64,000 nt of DNA. It comes from Stomorhina lunata (Eukaryota; Arthropoda; Insecta; Diptera; Rhiniidae). The notes below the pieces were generated by a model that ran no database searches, was not told the DNA's origin, and worked only from the letters and a program-made list of their open reading frames with translations. Every line of letters starts with the position of its first letter. Within the stretch, counting starts at the first letter, position 1. Location: the NCBI GenBank assembly GCA_933228675.1, contig OW121743.1, positions 60,904,139 through 60,968,138 of the forward strand, read 5' to 3'. The translations under genes and the position numbers were made by a program. This document shows, one piece after another, positions 48,494-60,055 of the stretch.

Positions 48494-49450
48494 TTTTGTT
48501 TGCCTTTTTTTCTTTCAGTTTTTTTGTGATTTTTATTTTTAAGATGAAGTTTTTCATTTTGTAAATTCACAATTTTTATTCTCTATGACTAGGGCTACAA
48601 CTTTGCCTCAAAAAGTGATTTTAAATTCCGAACGGTTTGCAAGATATGTGACTGAAAAAATTATCATTTTTTTGAAAAAATTCCACCTAAGCCCCAAATC
48701 TGTGCGGGCCCCTAAAAAAATTTGAGGATAAGATTGGGCAAAACTGGGAGACACGGTTGTTTTTATATTTGATCACGTAGCAGTGTCCGTTCAGGGTTAT
48801 TTTTCCATGACTTTAAAAACTTACTCACAGTGTTATCAAACGCAATTAATTTTCTAAACACAAAATAGTATAACCATATTTGTCGAAAAATTTTTGCACA
48901 TACATGAGTGCTTACAGTCAGTCAAGTCGATGAAAATGGAAATGTTTGCTATAAATATTCAGACACATTTGTAGTATATTTAAACATTAGAATATTAAAA
49001 AAAAAAAAATAATTAGTAAACATACAATAAACATAAACATCTTATTACAAATTGAGTCCTATATTTCAAGCTTCCACAGTAAAACGCACTTTGTTCATTA
49101 AAAACAACTTATTTGCAATGATAATTTGCAGTGAAAATTATTTATTTATAAAAGAACACTTAAAAGCTTACAAATGTATTCACCTAAATTTTTAATAATA
49201 ACCCACATGATCAAAGATTTAGAAGAGTAGTCTACTCTTTAAATTGCGATTTTATACTAAAATACTTTGTTTGATAAAAATAAAAAGTTTTGAAAAAACT
49301 TTGATAAATTGGGTTAGACATTTTCTATTCATACAAAAAATCTTATCAAAATGCTTTTTGAAATATATATTTCTTATCAAAGCATATTAATAAAAGCTAC
49401 AAATCGTATGCAATTATATGCATAATTACATGTATTTAATGCAAGGTTAA
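48494..49450. other. Unassigned sequence, no gene seen
   Basis: Mostly AT-rich. No gene or named repeat recognised. Confidence 0.45.
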
Positions 49451-49865
49451 ACAAGTAAGAGTGTTATATTCGGCAGTGCCGAATCTAAGATACCCAACAT
49501 CAAATGATGTTAAATATAGAAACATATCCCAAATTTTAAAAAATTTGTTACGCTAGTTGGTATTGTTGGTAAAATCTTTGCATTAAATTCAGTCGCAGTA
49601 GCTTTATAGTTCAATATTTAAAAGTATCTAAGCGGTTTCCCTAGTATTTATTAGGCACAAAATTTGATCTCATAACCGGGTATAGTTTTACATTTATAAG
49701 CTGTTAAATACTTTTAGCTGTGCTTAATAAGTAGTTAGGCAAAACTCGTTGATAGTAATACGGCAGGTCCATATATTTTGTCAAGACTTCCTAATGCATC
49801 CATTGTATATAAAGTCTGGACTTAACATTGATTGGTAGTTATCTTCGTAGGTACAATCTTAATAT
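49451..49865 (-). mobile_element. DINE-1/mini-me-type subfamily 2, 3' part
   Basis: Begins ACAAGTAAGAGTGTTATATT with the hairpin ATTCGGCAGTGCCGAAT, the reverse of the end at 47,656-47,688. The rest resembles 47,270-47,640 in reverse. The 5' part is missing. Confidence 0.8.
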
Positions 49866-49970
49866 ATAAGTTTATTGCACCATAGAGTGGTTACAAAAAA
49901 GGGTTGAGTCAGTCAAATATCGCCCTTTTGTATTGTTAACTGTGTGACCATATTTAGTCCAATCATAATA

Positions 49971-51264
49971 TCGGGTGTTTTTAATTGAGGTATAGAACTT
50001 TAAGTTGGCATCACTTTTTTAACTGGCGGCCATTTTGTCAGCTGTCAAGTGATTAATATTTAGTTTGGTTTGCCATTTCATCATGAACAGGTTGACAAAA
50101 GAACAACGCTTGCAAATCGTGCTAATTTATTTCGAAAATAATGGTTCAGTTCGCGAAGTTTACCGCAAGCTCCGTCCATTTTATGGTCGACATAATCGTC
50201 CATCAGAGCAATTAATTCCGTTAACCATGGATCGTTTTCGCACTACGTTTACTCTATGTGATAATACGCATCCGCAGCGACGTCGAACAGTGCGCACCGA
50301 AGAAACAATTGCCGCTGTAGAGCAAAGTGTCGAAGAGGACCCGAATGAATCGATTCGCCACCGTGCACAGCAATTGGAGCTTTATCCATCAACTTTATGG
50401 AAGATTTTGCGCAAAGATCTTGGCTTGCGACCTTACAAAATCCAGCTTGTGCAAGAATTAAAGCCGCGAGACCATGCAATGCGGCTCATTTTGGTTGAAT
50501 GGCTACGTCAACAAGCAAAATTGCCGCATTTGGAGTGAAGAGAATCCACATGAGACCCTTGAGACGCCATTACATCCACAACAACTGACAGTTTGGTGTG
50601 CTCTATGGGCTGGTGGAGTCATTGGGCCATACTTCTTCCGAAATAATGCTGGAGAGTCAGTTACCATAAATGGAGACCGGTATAGAGCCATGATAACCGA
50701 CTATTTTGTTCCCCAATTCGATGGCATGAATGTGGATGAGTTGTGGTTCCAACAAGACGGCGCTACATGCCACACAGCGCACGTCACAATTGATTTATTG
50801 AAGGAAACATTCGATGAGCGCATAATTTCGCGGAATGGACCTGTCAATTGGCCACCAAGATCGTGCGACTTGACACCACTGGATTATTTTCTTTGGGGAT
50901 ATGTGAAGTCGCTCGTCTACGCCAACAAACCAGAAACGTTAGGGGACTTGGAAGCCAACATTCGTGGCGGATATGTGAAGTCGCTCGTCTACGCCAACAA
51001 ACCAGAAACCTTAGGGGACTTGGAAGCCAACATTCGTGGCGTTATTGCCAACATACGGCCCCATATGCTCGAAAAAGTAGTTGAAAATTGGACCTGTAGA
51101 ATTGGCTTTATTCGAGCCAGCCGCGGCGGCTACATGCCCGAAATCATATTTAAACATCAATGGCATAAAATTATCCTTCCAATAAAGCCAAATTGATGGA
51201 CATTAAAACGATTTTCTTGTGCTTATTTCAATTCGAAGTTCTATACCTCTAAAAAAACGCCCAT
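49971..51264 (+). mobile_element. Mariner-family transposon, complete ends, dead transposase
   Basis: The terminal repeats TCGGGTGTTTTT...GAGGTATAGAACTT (left) and the inverted form at 51,226-51,264 face each other, and TA flanks both ends (49,969-49,970 and 51,265-51,266). The 1,294-bp length is usual for mariner. The transposase inside has a deletion and a tandem duplication. Confidence 0.9.
50083..51196 (+). pseudogene. Mariner-type transposase, catalytic core deleted
   Basis: ATG at 50,083 gives MNRLTKEQRLQIV, an N-terminal helix-turn-helix, then RRRTVRTEETIAAVEQSV and PSTLWKILRKDL (second DNA-binding helix set) up to HAMR near 50,480. The segment that should contain the first catalytic Asp (the SDEAHF motif) is deleted, and the frame shifts at about 50,485. 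The second frame resumes WLNGYVNKQNCRIW and keeps the other acidic positions: FQQDGATCHTA (about 50,748-50,780) and CDLTPLDYFLWGY (about 50,868-50,905). A 72-bp segment encoding GYVKSLVYANKPETLGDLEANIRG-type sequence is tandemly duplicated at 50,897-51,040. A transposase of this family cuts and pastes DNA between TA sites, but this one cannot. Confidence 0.9.
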
Positions 51265-51339
51265 TACTATATATATATACAGCCCTTTAAGTATTTTGTA
51301 CACTGTCTCGCAATTTTAAGTACGATCATAACATTTTGT

Positions 51340-51749
51340 ATATCGGTGTTCACGGCTCTGTAAAGGCTATATTTCTCTCTTTAATAGTTTTTTACTACCA
51401 CGTCAATTTCTAGACATAATTTTTTAAAATTCCATTCGTACCCTAGTCGAATCGAGTACAAATCTAGTTTTTAAAAGTTATGACTATAAACTGACGTACT
51501 ACCACGTCAGTTTATCAAACTATCAAAGAGGTAAATGTAGCACTTACAGAGCCGCGTAAGGGCTCTGTAAGGTCCCTGTAAAATGTTATGATTGGACTTA
51601 AAATGACTACACAGTGAAAATACTATAAGGGCGGTATTTACAGGCATGATTAAAAATAAAAACGTTTTTATAATTATTTTTACATTATCTTTAATCCTAG
51701 GGGGTGACTGACACACCGTTTTTTTGTATGGAAGGCGAACCGCTCTATT
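51340..51749 (-). repeat. Dispersed repeat with inverted partner at 44,847
   Basis: Contains GGCTCTGTAAAGGCTATATTTCTCTCTTT and AGCCGCGTAAGGGCTCTGTAAGG, plus the end at 51,676-51,749 that pairs with 44,847-44,920. The text GGTTCTGTAAGGGCAACATTTCTCTCTTT at 44,962-44,990 shows that the homology with that locus continues beyond the end. Non-coding. Confidence 0.65.
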
Positions 51750-53030
51750 GTACCTTCAAATATTTTTCATTGTAGATATGTAAAGGAGATGTTATGCAGG
51801 AGATGCATAGAAATTGTAGGTAAATAGTGACCGATTGTCACTAGCTGGTATTTATATAAAGCATATTTATACAAAATTTAGTGGCAAATCCGAAAAACAT
51901 TAAACCAAAGACAAAATTTGAAAACCGTCAAAATCACGTATTTGTGTTTATGGGAAAATGTACCTTATATTGATCCTTTAGAATATTTAATGAATACAAT
52001 TTTTGATTGTTCTCTTCGCGAATGGTAGGTCTTTATTTGCACCCATCTCAAACTTTTATAAATTGTTTAAAATAATAGGATTTTTTAAAAGTTTATAAAA
52101 ATCGCAAAAACATCCGTTTAGGTGTCAAGTTTCAGTTGGGGCTTAAAGTCTGCTTAATTGTGTACCATAAGATGCAAAAGACCCCATCAAAAGTAATTGG
52201 AGTGATATAAATAACGTCAAGTAAAAAAGGGTTTTTTTTTATTTGACTTGTGCTTTTGTTTTTTTATTTGACTAATTAATGTATTTCGACGTTTTGTGAA
52301 AAAATAAATTGTGACCAAGAATCGTATTTTTAACCGCGAACATGAAAAGGAAGAAGACGAAATTCGTTAACAAATAACACCAGTAGGATCACTGATTTAC
52401 AAACCTTTAAAAAAAATGTGAAATATGAATTTTTCCTAATAAAAAACATTCAAGTAAAAACTGTATCGTCCGTCACATAGCGTCCGCAACAGTTCATTTA
52501 TGGATTTTTGGCGCAACTGGAAACCTTAAAATATTTTATGAAAGCTGTTTTGTAACCCTCTGATTTTCCTCTATCTTTAATGTATTTACAATTTTTTTAT
52601 TACTTTGACCGATTCAATAAAAATTACAAAAACACGTGTTGAAAAAAAGTCACTTTCATTTTTTGTAGCGTCCGTTACATCGCTTTAAAAGCGAATATCT
52701 TTTTCCCCCAAAAAAAATTTGGAAATTAACAAATGCCATTCGAGAGCGCAATCGATGGGCTATAATTCTCCGAAATCTGTGTAAAGATATCTCGTGTAAA
52801 ACGACAATGGTATCGTGCGTCACGCAGGATTTGCCCATATCTGTCATAGTATATAATTGAATAGCTTTTAACTGGCGTTAAGTCGATGGATGATGAGTCC
52901 AAAGACAAGAGCCACTTTTGTAAATCGAGTCGCTCGATCCGAAACAGACACCCGCTAACATGTTGAACAGACGCTACAGTTCCGTACTTTACATAGTACA
53001 ATTATCAATTATCTAGAATCCCACTCGGGT
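51750..53030. other. Unassigned sequence, no gene seen
   Basis: AT-rich, no gene recognised. GTATCGTCCGTCACATAGCGTCCG near 52,463 and TAGCGTCCGTTACATCGC near 52,665 are partly alike. Confidence 0.4.
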
Positions 53031-53462
53031 TATTCACCGCATCTTCAACTAGGTTGCTCAGGTTTCCAGGATGTACCACTAGGAGGTGTGAGTAGGAATT
53101 GAATACAGTTATTACCTGTTAGCAGGAAACCCAGGCAACAACTGCATCCCATTTACATCCCAAGAGGCCCTATGCTCCACTGGGAGTCAAGGATAACAGA
53201 AGAAGAGAAGTGTTTTGTATGGGAGCTTGTAAATATGAACCGATTAAGATTAAATTGTACATTCTGCCTAGTGCTTATATAAAACTCAAATACAACTTTA
53301 TACTAAATTTTATCATCATAAGTGTTATAATTTGTCGTTAGCAAATAAGCTATTATGCGACTTTGTATAGAGTTATGGTTAAAGTTTCAGTGACAGTCAG
53401 ACAGACAGACATATAGACAGTCAAAAAGACAGACAGAAACAGAGACATGCAGACAGAAAATG
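53031..53462 (-). repeat. Old repeat fragments with degenerate (CAGA)n
   Basis: The piece 53,155-53,215 is an inverted copy of 13,630-13,690. From 53,216 the text GTATGGGAGCTTGTAAATATGAACCG and GACAGTCAGACAGACAGAC matches reversed subfamily-2 DINE-type sequence with its (GTCY)n tract at 53,397-53,460. Confidence 0.6.
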
Positions 53463-54030
53463 ATAAAAAATGTTCAATCATTATTTCTTGCAGACATATA
53501 AAAAATTTACGGAAAAGTCCATCCAACCATGTCCGTCTGTTCTTTTACTGAAATCAAGTTCGTGGACTTCCCAAAGAGTAGCCAGTCCGTCCGGCTGTCT
53601 GGTTATTAGAGTGTCCTTTGTATGGAAAAAATTAAACTTTGCCACACAGAAAGGCCTACTCCCTATTTTTTTTAAATTGACACTAATAACCCAAGTGCAA
53701 AGTTTCATTTAGATCGCATATCGAGAATGCTTGCCGACTTGATGTCAAAGTTTGAATATGCCATTTATATGTTAAAAATAAGAGGTTTCTATAAATGTTT
53801 GAAAAAAAATTTCCACTCAGAATACATTTTCAGAAAAGCATTTAAAAGCAATGTGTTAAAAACTAAACGGACTTTCCAACGAAGTATATAACCTTAAAAT
53901 CGGTTAAAAACTTTAATAATTATTAAGGATTTTCCAAAATATTCTATGTTCTCCTGCAATAAAAAAATATAATTATTAAACAATTTTAAAACACTTTACA
54001 AGTGCTACTTTTTTGAGACCTTAAGATATT
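53463..54030. other. Mixed repeat remnants, no gene seen
   Basis: A CATGTCCGTCTGTTCTTTTACTG and GTCCGTCCGGCTGTC segment near 53,530-53,600 resembles a DINE-type core. No coding signal. Confidence 0.45.
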
Positions 54031-54833
54031 TATACCCTTCACCACAATAGGTGGAAAGGGTATTATAAGTTTGTGCTGATGTTTGTAACGCATAGAAATA
54101 TTTGTCTTAGACCCACCTTTTAGTATACCAATAGGCTTAGAATCACTTTCTGAGTCGATTTAGCGATGTCCGTCCGTCCGTCCGTCTGGCTGGCTGGCTG
54201 GACCCCCATGTAAACCTTGTAATCAAACTACAGGTCGCAATTCTAAAGATAATTTGATGAAATTTGGCACAGATCATTTTTTTGATAATGGGACCATGGC
54301 TATTGAAATTGGTCAAAATCGGTCCATTATTTATGGTACCTCCCATAGGTCCCACTTCCCGGAATTGCTATATTGGCCTCAAATATCAATATTTTTTCAT
54401 GAAATTTAAAACAAATACTGCTTATGTCAACTAAAATCACTGTACCAAATTTTGTTGAAATCGGTTCACATTTGACCATAGCTCCCATACAAATTCTTCT
54501 TTAAAAACGCACTAAATGAGACAAAAAATCACTAAAACGCTCGTAAATCTAAAGATAATGGAAATTTTGAGTCTATTTTTTGCATACATAATTTTTGTAA
54601 CAACTGTAATCAATCTGCCAAATTTCGAGATAATCGGTTCACATTTGACCCTAGCTCTCATATAAGTCCAAATGACGGAAACAGGTTGAATATATAAGTT
54701 TTGAGAAAATTTTTGTATGATGGCAAAATTTAGCAAATATTTGTCTTTACACAGGAAAAATAACACCTTTGACCTTAGTGGTGAAGGGTATCGTATGGTC
54801 GGCTTGACCGACTATAGCGCTTTCTTACTTGTT
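54031..54833 (+). mobile_element. DINE-1/mini-me-type element, near-complete reference copy
   Basis: The 5' stem TATACCCTTCACC / GGTGGAAAGGGTAT is followed by TTTGTGCTGATGTTTGTAAC, GCTTAGAATCACTTTCTGAG, (GTCC)n with GGCTGGCTGGCTGG at 54,168-54,205, and a 3' hairpin (GGTCGGCTTGACCGACTATAG) before TTTCTTACTTGTT. At about 800 bp it serves as the reference for the enlarged copy at 31,158-34,057 and the reversed copy at 61,711-62,490. Confidence 0.85.
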
Positions 54834-55886
54834 AAATATGCATTTTGGTTACAAAAGGCTAACATTAGGTCTCTTTGCATAGGACGAAAGAAGGATTTTT
54901 ATCATAATGTTTTCAAAACTCCTTTTTTGTTCTTTTCAATAGTTTGTTACACGAATTCGAAAAATATATTAAAAAAGTTCCAGAGTATTAATTAGAACAC
55001 CATGCAGATTAGGCCGATATCTTTAATTGCTTGGCCTTTAAAACAAGGGATTTCGACAAAAACCCAATTTTTCATCAAAGTTATAAAAAAAGAGTAAATT
55101 GTTATATATTAACTATTTTTATAAGCAAAACTTAAAGTATTATTGCTGCAATGGATAGAAATATATAATAGAAATTTGTTTGAAATCGGGTGTATTAACC
55201 CTTTTTATTACCAGGATCAAAAGCAAAATTTTTTAATTACTTACTTTATTCAAAAAATGTTGTAAAAATAACAAGTTTTTCATATTATAATGAAAATTCA
55301 AAAACTCGTTGAAAGGCGTCTTAAATTACATTTTTATGCAAATTAACCTTTGCATACCCATAGGTTTAACATGGTTACAGTTTTAAACTTTCAAAGAACT
55401 TATTAAATATGTGTAATATGAGTGCTAAAATATACTTCCAGAAGCTTTTTTCTGTCATATTTTTTGTAAGAAATTAACCCTCAATTTACCAGGGGATCTA
55501 TTTTCTATAATACAAAACGGCATTACCATGTATATTATCATAAAAGTCTTTATAATGATTAATTTGTTATAAATCGAATCATAAGTAGATGGAATATCGC
55601 GACCAATAAAGTCTCATTTGATATACATTTGACCAGAGTAAAAAATATATTGAACACCTTCATTCTAGTTTTTGTTTGTTAATAATTTTTTTCATTAATT
55701 AAAAAATTTTATTTTTGAAGAAAATTGCATTAATTTTAAAAAACTTTAAGACATTTTTATTTATCAAAATTTATGTTTTGCATGCAAATTTTTAAAGCAC
55801 TAAAACTCTTTTTTAATTACTAACTCATATTTTTGAAATTCCCTTTTAAATATCTTGAAATAATCGTATTCTCTTTTCCATTACAG
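54834..55886. other. AT-rich sequence upstream of exon, probable intron
   Basis: No gene or repeat identity. It ends with a pyrimidine-rich tract and TTACAG at 55,881-55,886, a good splice acceptor for the exon that follows. Confidence 0.55.
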
Positions 55887-56467
55887 TACGAACACACGAT
55901 TACGACTATCCCGAATCCGAAATGGATGATCGCGAAAGTTTATATTTTGATACAATCTCCTTAGCCGACTCTGAGGCAGCAGCAGCCGCTGCTGCTCATC
56001 GAAAATCTTTATCACAATCCCGCAATACAATATATCATTCAGCAGTAGATTTGGCGGATGATGAAACTCCAGCACGTCGTTCCGGTAGTATGCGTGAAAA
56101 TGGTCACCGAGCCAGACCAACATGGAATCCAAATTATCGACATTCCTCACCACTCGATCAATATTTACCGCCCAACATGAATGGTTCAGCAGGTGGAGGA
56201 GGAGGAGGTGGAGGACTGGCAGGTGTAGGGGGAGCAGGAGGAGGTATGATGATGATGATGGGTGACTACGCAGACAGTGTATTGGCAGCACAGGTAATGG
56301 CTCAACAGAATGGTCGTGCTAATTATAGTGGTGGTATTGTTGGTGCCGGTGATACCTCACTGCAAATGGCCCATGATATGGAGGTCTCTAGGCGTCTCTT
56401 ACAGAATAGTACACAGACTAGTAAAGATAAGAAATTGCCAATTACGTACTCCCAGTGGAAATTTAGG
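55887..56467 (+). CDS. Internal exon of an unidentified host gene
   Basis: A 581-nt open exon lies between the acceptor TTACAG (55,881-55,886) and the donor AGG/GTAAAG (intron from 56,468). It enters with two bases completing a split codon and leaves on a codon boundary, giving about 193 residues. The peptide starts acidic and Tyr-rich (RTHDYDYPESEMDDRESLYF), has an eight-Ala run, Ser/Thr- and Arg-rich stretches (SLSQSRNTIYHSAVDLADDE), a Gly-rich tract, five consecutive Met, and ends DKKLPITYSQWKF. It is low-complexity and probably disordered, as in cytoplasmic tails of large signalling or synaptic proteins. GC content is clearly above the surroundings. I do not recognise the gene. The internal ATG at 55,922 is not taken as the start because the frame is open to the acceptor. 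Transposons crowd both flanking introns. Confidence 0.8.
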
Positions 56468-56716
56468 GTAAAGATTTACTACAAATTAAATTTTAACAAA
56501 AACAAGTAAGAGTGGTATATTCGGCTTTGCCGAATCTTGGATACCCTTCACCAATAGTGTTTCAAAAGTAAAATACAAAATCGTATGAATATATTGATAA
56601 TTATATAGTTTCTGATTACTGACTTAGTTGAGCCCCACACAAATGCTTCATATGTATATAAATTTTCTTTTGTTCATACTAAATGTAATTCCTAGCAATA
56701 TTTGGTTATACTAGTA

Positions 56717-57905
56717 CAAGGTGGCGCAAAAGTAATCCTCCTATCAGAAAATGCTCTAAATTTTGCGATTGGCCCCTAATGTCAATTCTGTTTTGGCATT
56801 TGTGTAGTAAACACTTGCAAAATACACGTTAATAAACAATGTTACTCTACACTGCTCCAGAACGCGGAATATTGGTGACTATTTATTTGGCCAATAATCG
56901 GTCGGTGACTTTGGCACAACGTGAGTTTCGTCGCAGATTTCCTAGCCGTCCAACGCCTACTGGTGAAATACTGCTCGCCACGAAGAGACTGGCACAACAC
57001 GAGATGCTGCCAGGCGTGGCAGACCCCGTAGTCGCCGTTCTGCAGAGAATATTGCTGCTGTAGCCGAGGATGTCATGGAAGCGCCGTCGACATCGATCAG
57101 ACGACGTGCCACGCAAATGCGTATCAGTCAACGGTCTTTACAGCGAATTTTGGTAAAAAATTTGAAGATGTTTCCGTACAAAGTCCAGACGGTGCATCAG
57201 CTGTTAGCTGCTGACCGCCAATCGCGTCTAACATACGCTCAAGCCATCCTTAATCACCACCAAGAGGAAGACGATTTTTCATTAAAAATAATCATGAGTG
57301 ATGAGGCCCATTTCCATCTTACCGGGTACGTAAATAAGCAAAATTTACGTGAAAATCCGCGTGTAACCCACGAAGAGCTATTACACCCGCTCAAAGTCAT
57401 TGTATGGTGTGCTTTTTTCCCTGGAGGAGTCATCGGACCTTTTTTATTCAAAGACGTAGCGGGCCAAACGGTTACTGTGAATGGTGAGCGCTACAGAGCA
57501 ATGATTAACGAGTTCCGTTTGCCGCAACTTGATGAATTGGGATTGGAAAACATGTGGTCCCAACAGGATGGTGCAACGGCATACACAGCACGTGCCACAA
57601 CCGATATGCTGAAGGATGCATTTCCCGGGCGCCTAATCTTCCGTTTTGGCGATTTGCACTGGCCAGCAAGATCGCCTGATTTGACCGCTGCAGACTTCTT
57701 TTTGTAGGGCTTTTTGAAGTCGCGGGTTTATGTCAACAATCCTCAGACTCTTGCAGCTCTTAAAGACAATATCCGTCAAGAATGTGAGGACCTATCGCCG
57801 GAAGTTTTGGCCAAAGTGATGTAAAATGCTATAAAAAGGGCTCAAATGACAATCAACTCTGGCCGGAAAACGAAAAGCTTTTCGGTGGCGTCATCATCTA
57901 GAATA
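56717..57905 (+). mobile_element. Second mariner-family transposon, right end unclear
   Basis: TA followed by CAAGGTGGCGCAAAAGTAAT at 56,717 looks like a mariner terminal repeat, and a transposase reading frame begins 122 bp later. I could not find the matching inverted end after the transposase, so the right side may be truncated. It sits inside the reversed DINE-type element in the intron. Confidence 0.75.
56839..57824 (+). pseudogene. Mariner-type transposase with frameshift and stops
   Basis: ATG 56,839 starts MLLYTAPERGILVTIYLANN and SVTLAQREFRRRFPSRPTPT, the N-terminal DNA-binding region. The frame changes between about 56,960 and 57,010, and the rest is read in the frame of 57,075 (EAPSTSIRRRATQMRISQRSL). 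All three catalytic Asp positions are visible: MSDEAHFHLTGYVNKQN (about 57,297), SQQDGATAYTA (about 57,558) and SPDLTAADFF (about 57,673). A TAG at 57,706-57,708 replaces the Trp of the usual FFLWG, and a second stop follows near 57,822 before the C-terminus. It is better preserved than the copy at 50,083 but cannot give full-length protein. Confidence 0.9.
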
Positions 57906-59037
57906 GTTAGGTTGGGCAGGTGGCTGATGTATAAGGCAGCGTCACTTGGATTCTAAAGTTGGATAGACCCGATAAACCATGCAGAAAAGATGCTTCAAAA
58001 TGTAGATGCCCTTAGATTTGCAAGAGTACATCGATTTGATGAAGATTAAGTATTCTGGCACACAACCCAAAAATACAGTGCCCAGTGAGGGTTGCGTACT
58101 TTAATTCATACGAATTATCCAATTATTAAAGGTTAATGATTAGTTATGTAAAACTCTGAAGTTAGCGGACTGATTTAGGTCAAAGTTTTAACAATGATTG
58201 TCAATGTATACAAGCCTTAGAATTATAAGGTATACACTCTTAGTTTTAGATACATGCGTGAAATGTATAGCTAGCTATGAATGGATATCAGCTTTGGCGG
58301 AAAATTTATTGAAGATTTACGTATTAATCTGAAGTTAGTTAACTAATTAAGATGAATACTTCAACAATAATATTTGGGATGCATTGTTCTTTCGATCTGT
58401 CCGATGGATATGTGGAAAGTTTTGCTCTAGTTCTTTGTGCAATTATAACGTGATTTAATTTATCAGCATTAAAGTGATTCCCGGTCGGGGTTATATGGGA
58501 GATAACAGAAAATTTGAACCGAGTTCGCCCATTTTCAAAGCCGAACTTTTCAAGAGATCGCCCTGAATAACGATATTGTACAAGGTCTTTATACTAAATG
58601 CCATCATCGTATCTACTATAATAGATAGATAATTATAATTTGTCATTTATTAGCTACTAAGAGATTGCCTTAGGGGAAGTTATACGGGAGCAATAGTCAA
58701 ACGTGAACGGATTTCTCCCAATTGCAATTAAACAATTTAAATTTTCGTTGATATGTGAGATACATACATACATATGTAGGTTTTGAACGGATATCATATA
58801 CTTAGCTGCATTTTTGTACTTCCTAGGAAGATTACCTATAATTTGATATATAATACATACTCAAATGTAATCATAAAGTTCAAAAGTCAGACATAGAATT
58901 AAGATAAATGCAGTGTGTCTGTCTGCTAAAATCAGATTTGTGGAGCTCCTGGAAGGTATACCCATTTGCATTTTACACAAAATTTTAGGATATCGTCCCA
59001 CCCTGAGCTCCAAAAACTTGACTACAACAGAAAAAAG

Positions 59038-59107
59038 GACAGACAGGTAGACGTACGGACGGACAGACAGGTAGACGGACGGACGGACAAACAGACGGAC
59101 GGACGTC
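59038..59107 (-). repeat. (GTCY)n tract of DINE-type element, copy a
   Basis: GGACAGACAGGTAGACGTACGGACGG and similar tetranucleotide steps. On the reverse strand this is GTCC/GTCT, followed downstream by a conserved ATCGATTCTCC core. Confidence 0.85.
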
Positions 59108-59867
59108 GCGAAATCGATTCTCCTGCCGATTCTGAGACGATCGGTACAACTTGAATGGTATTCATAATCAGATTTGTGGAGTTTATATCAGATTTTAGGA
59201 AATCCTCCCACAAAGAACGCTGTCAAATTTCATCACAATCGGTCCATAAACACCTGAGATATCGCTGAAACAATATTTACAAAATGTAAACAAAATTTCT
59301 TAGACACGTACTTTGGGCAATTTGCTGTACATCACAAGTAGTGTTTTGGCGGTATCTCAGTTGTTTATGGACCGCTTTTGATAAAATTTTATAATGTGCT
59401 TGGCGGGGGAATTTCCTAAAATCTGATATAAAATTTATGTATGTCCGTGCTCCAGGAGGATGGTTTTTCCTATTTCTGCATTTCATTGTTTCAACAAACA
59501 TTCTCTAACGCGTACTTTGGGCAATTTGCGATACATCAAATTTAGTGTTTTGGCTGTATCTCAGTTGTTTATAGACCGATTTTGCTAACATTTTACAGAG
59601 TGCTTTGGGGAACCATTTCCTACAATCTGATATATAATATATTATCACATGTACACCAGAAGTACCTTGTTTCTCTTATTATTTAAAAGTGTGTTTCAAT
59701 CAAAAATTTTAAAATTTTCGTCTAATTTTTGGTATTTTTTCGATATTTTCGGTGTTTATAAACCGATTTTAATGAAATTTAATAGCGTTCATTGCGGGAG
59801 AATTTCCTAAAATCTGGTATATAATTTATGTAGGTCCACCCTCCAGGGGCTTCAGAAACTTGATTTC

Positions 59868-59887
59868 AACAGACAGACAGACAGACG

Positions 59888-59919
<32 letters not shown>

Positions 59920-59925
59920 GACATG
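59868..59925 (-). repeat. (GTCY)n tract of DINE-type element, copy b
   Basis: (CAGA)n with CGGA steps, then the same ATCGATTCTCC core as copy a, and close to the element 5' end at 60,055. Confidence 0.85.
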
Positions 59926-60055
59926 GCTTAATCGATTCTCCTCCCGATTCTGAGTCGATCGGTATAATTTTTATGGGGTCTACGATCACTAATAAAAAAA
60001 TTACAAACGGAATCACAAACTTATAATACCCTTTCACCTATTGGTGAAGGGTATA

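Larger units (their letters stand above)
56502..60055 (-). mobile_element. Composite DINE-1/mini-me-type repeats in intron, with nested insertions
   Basis: The left end ACAAGTAAGAGTGGTATATT with the hairpin ATTCGGCTTTGCCGAAT is a reversed 3' end. The right end (60,022-60,055) is the reversed 5' stem CACCTATTGGTGAAGGGTAT. Between them lie a mariner insertion, reversed subfamily-2 text near 58,480-58,760, and two (CGGA/CAGA)n tracts followed by near-identical cores (CGATTCTCCTGCCGATTCTG near 59,115 and CGATTCTCCTCCCGATTCTG near 59,933). More than one element is therefore merged here. Confidence 0.7.

Noticed and set aside
55881..56291. 136-codon minus-strand ORF opposite the host exon
   Set aside because: It is a shadow of the exon. 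The plus strand has matching splice sites and the codon composition of a real protein.
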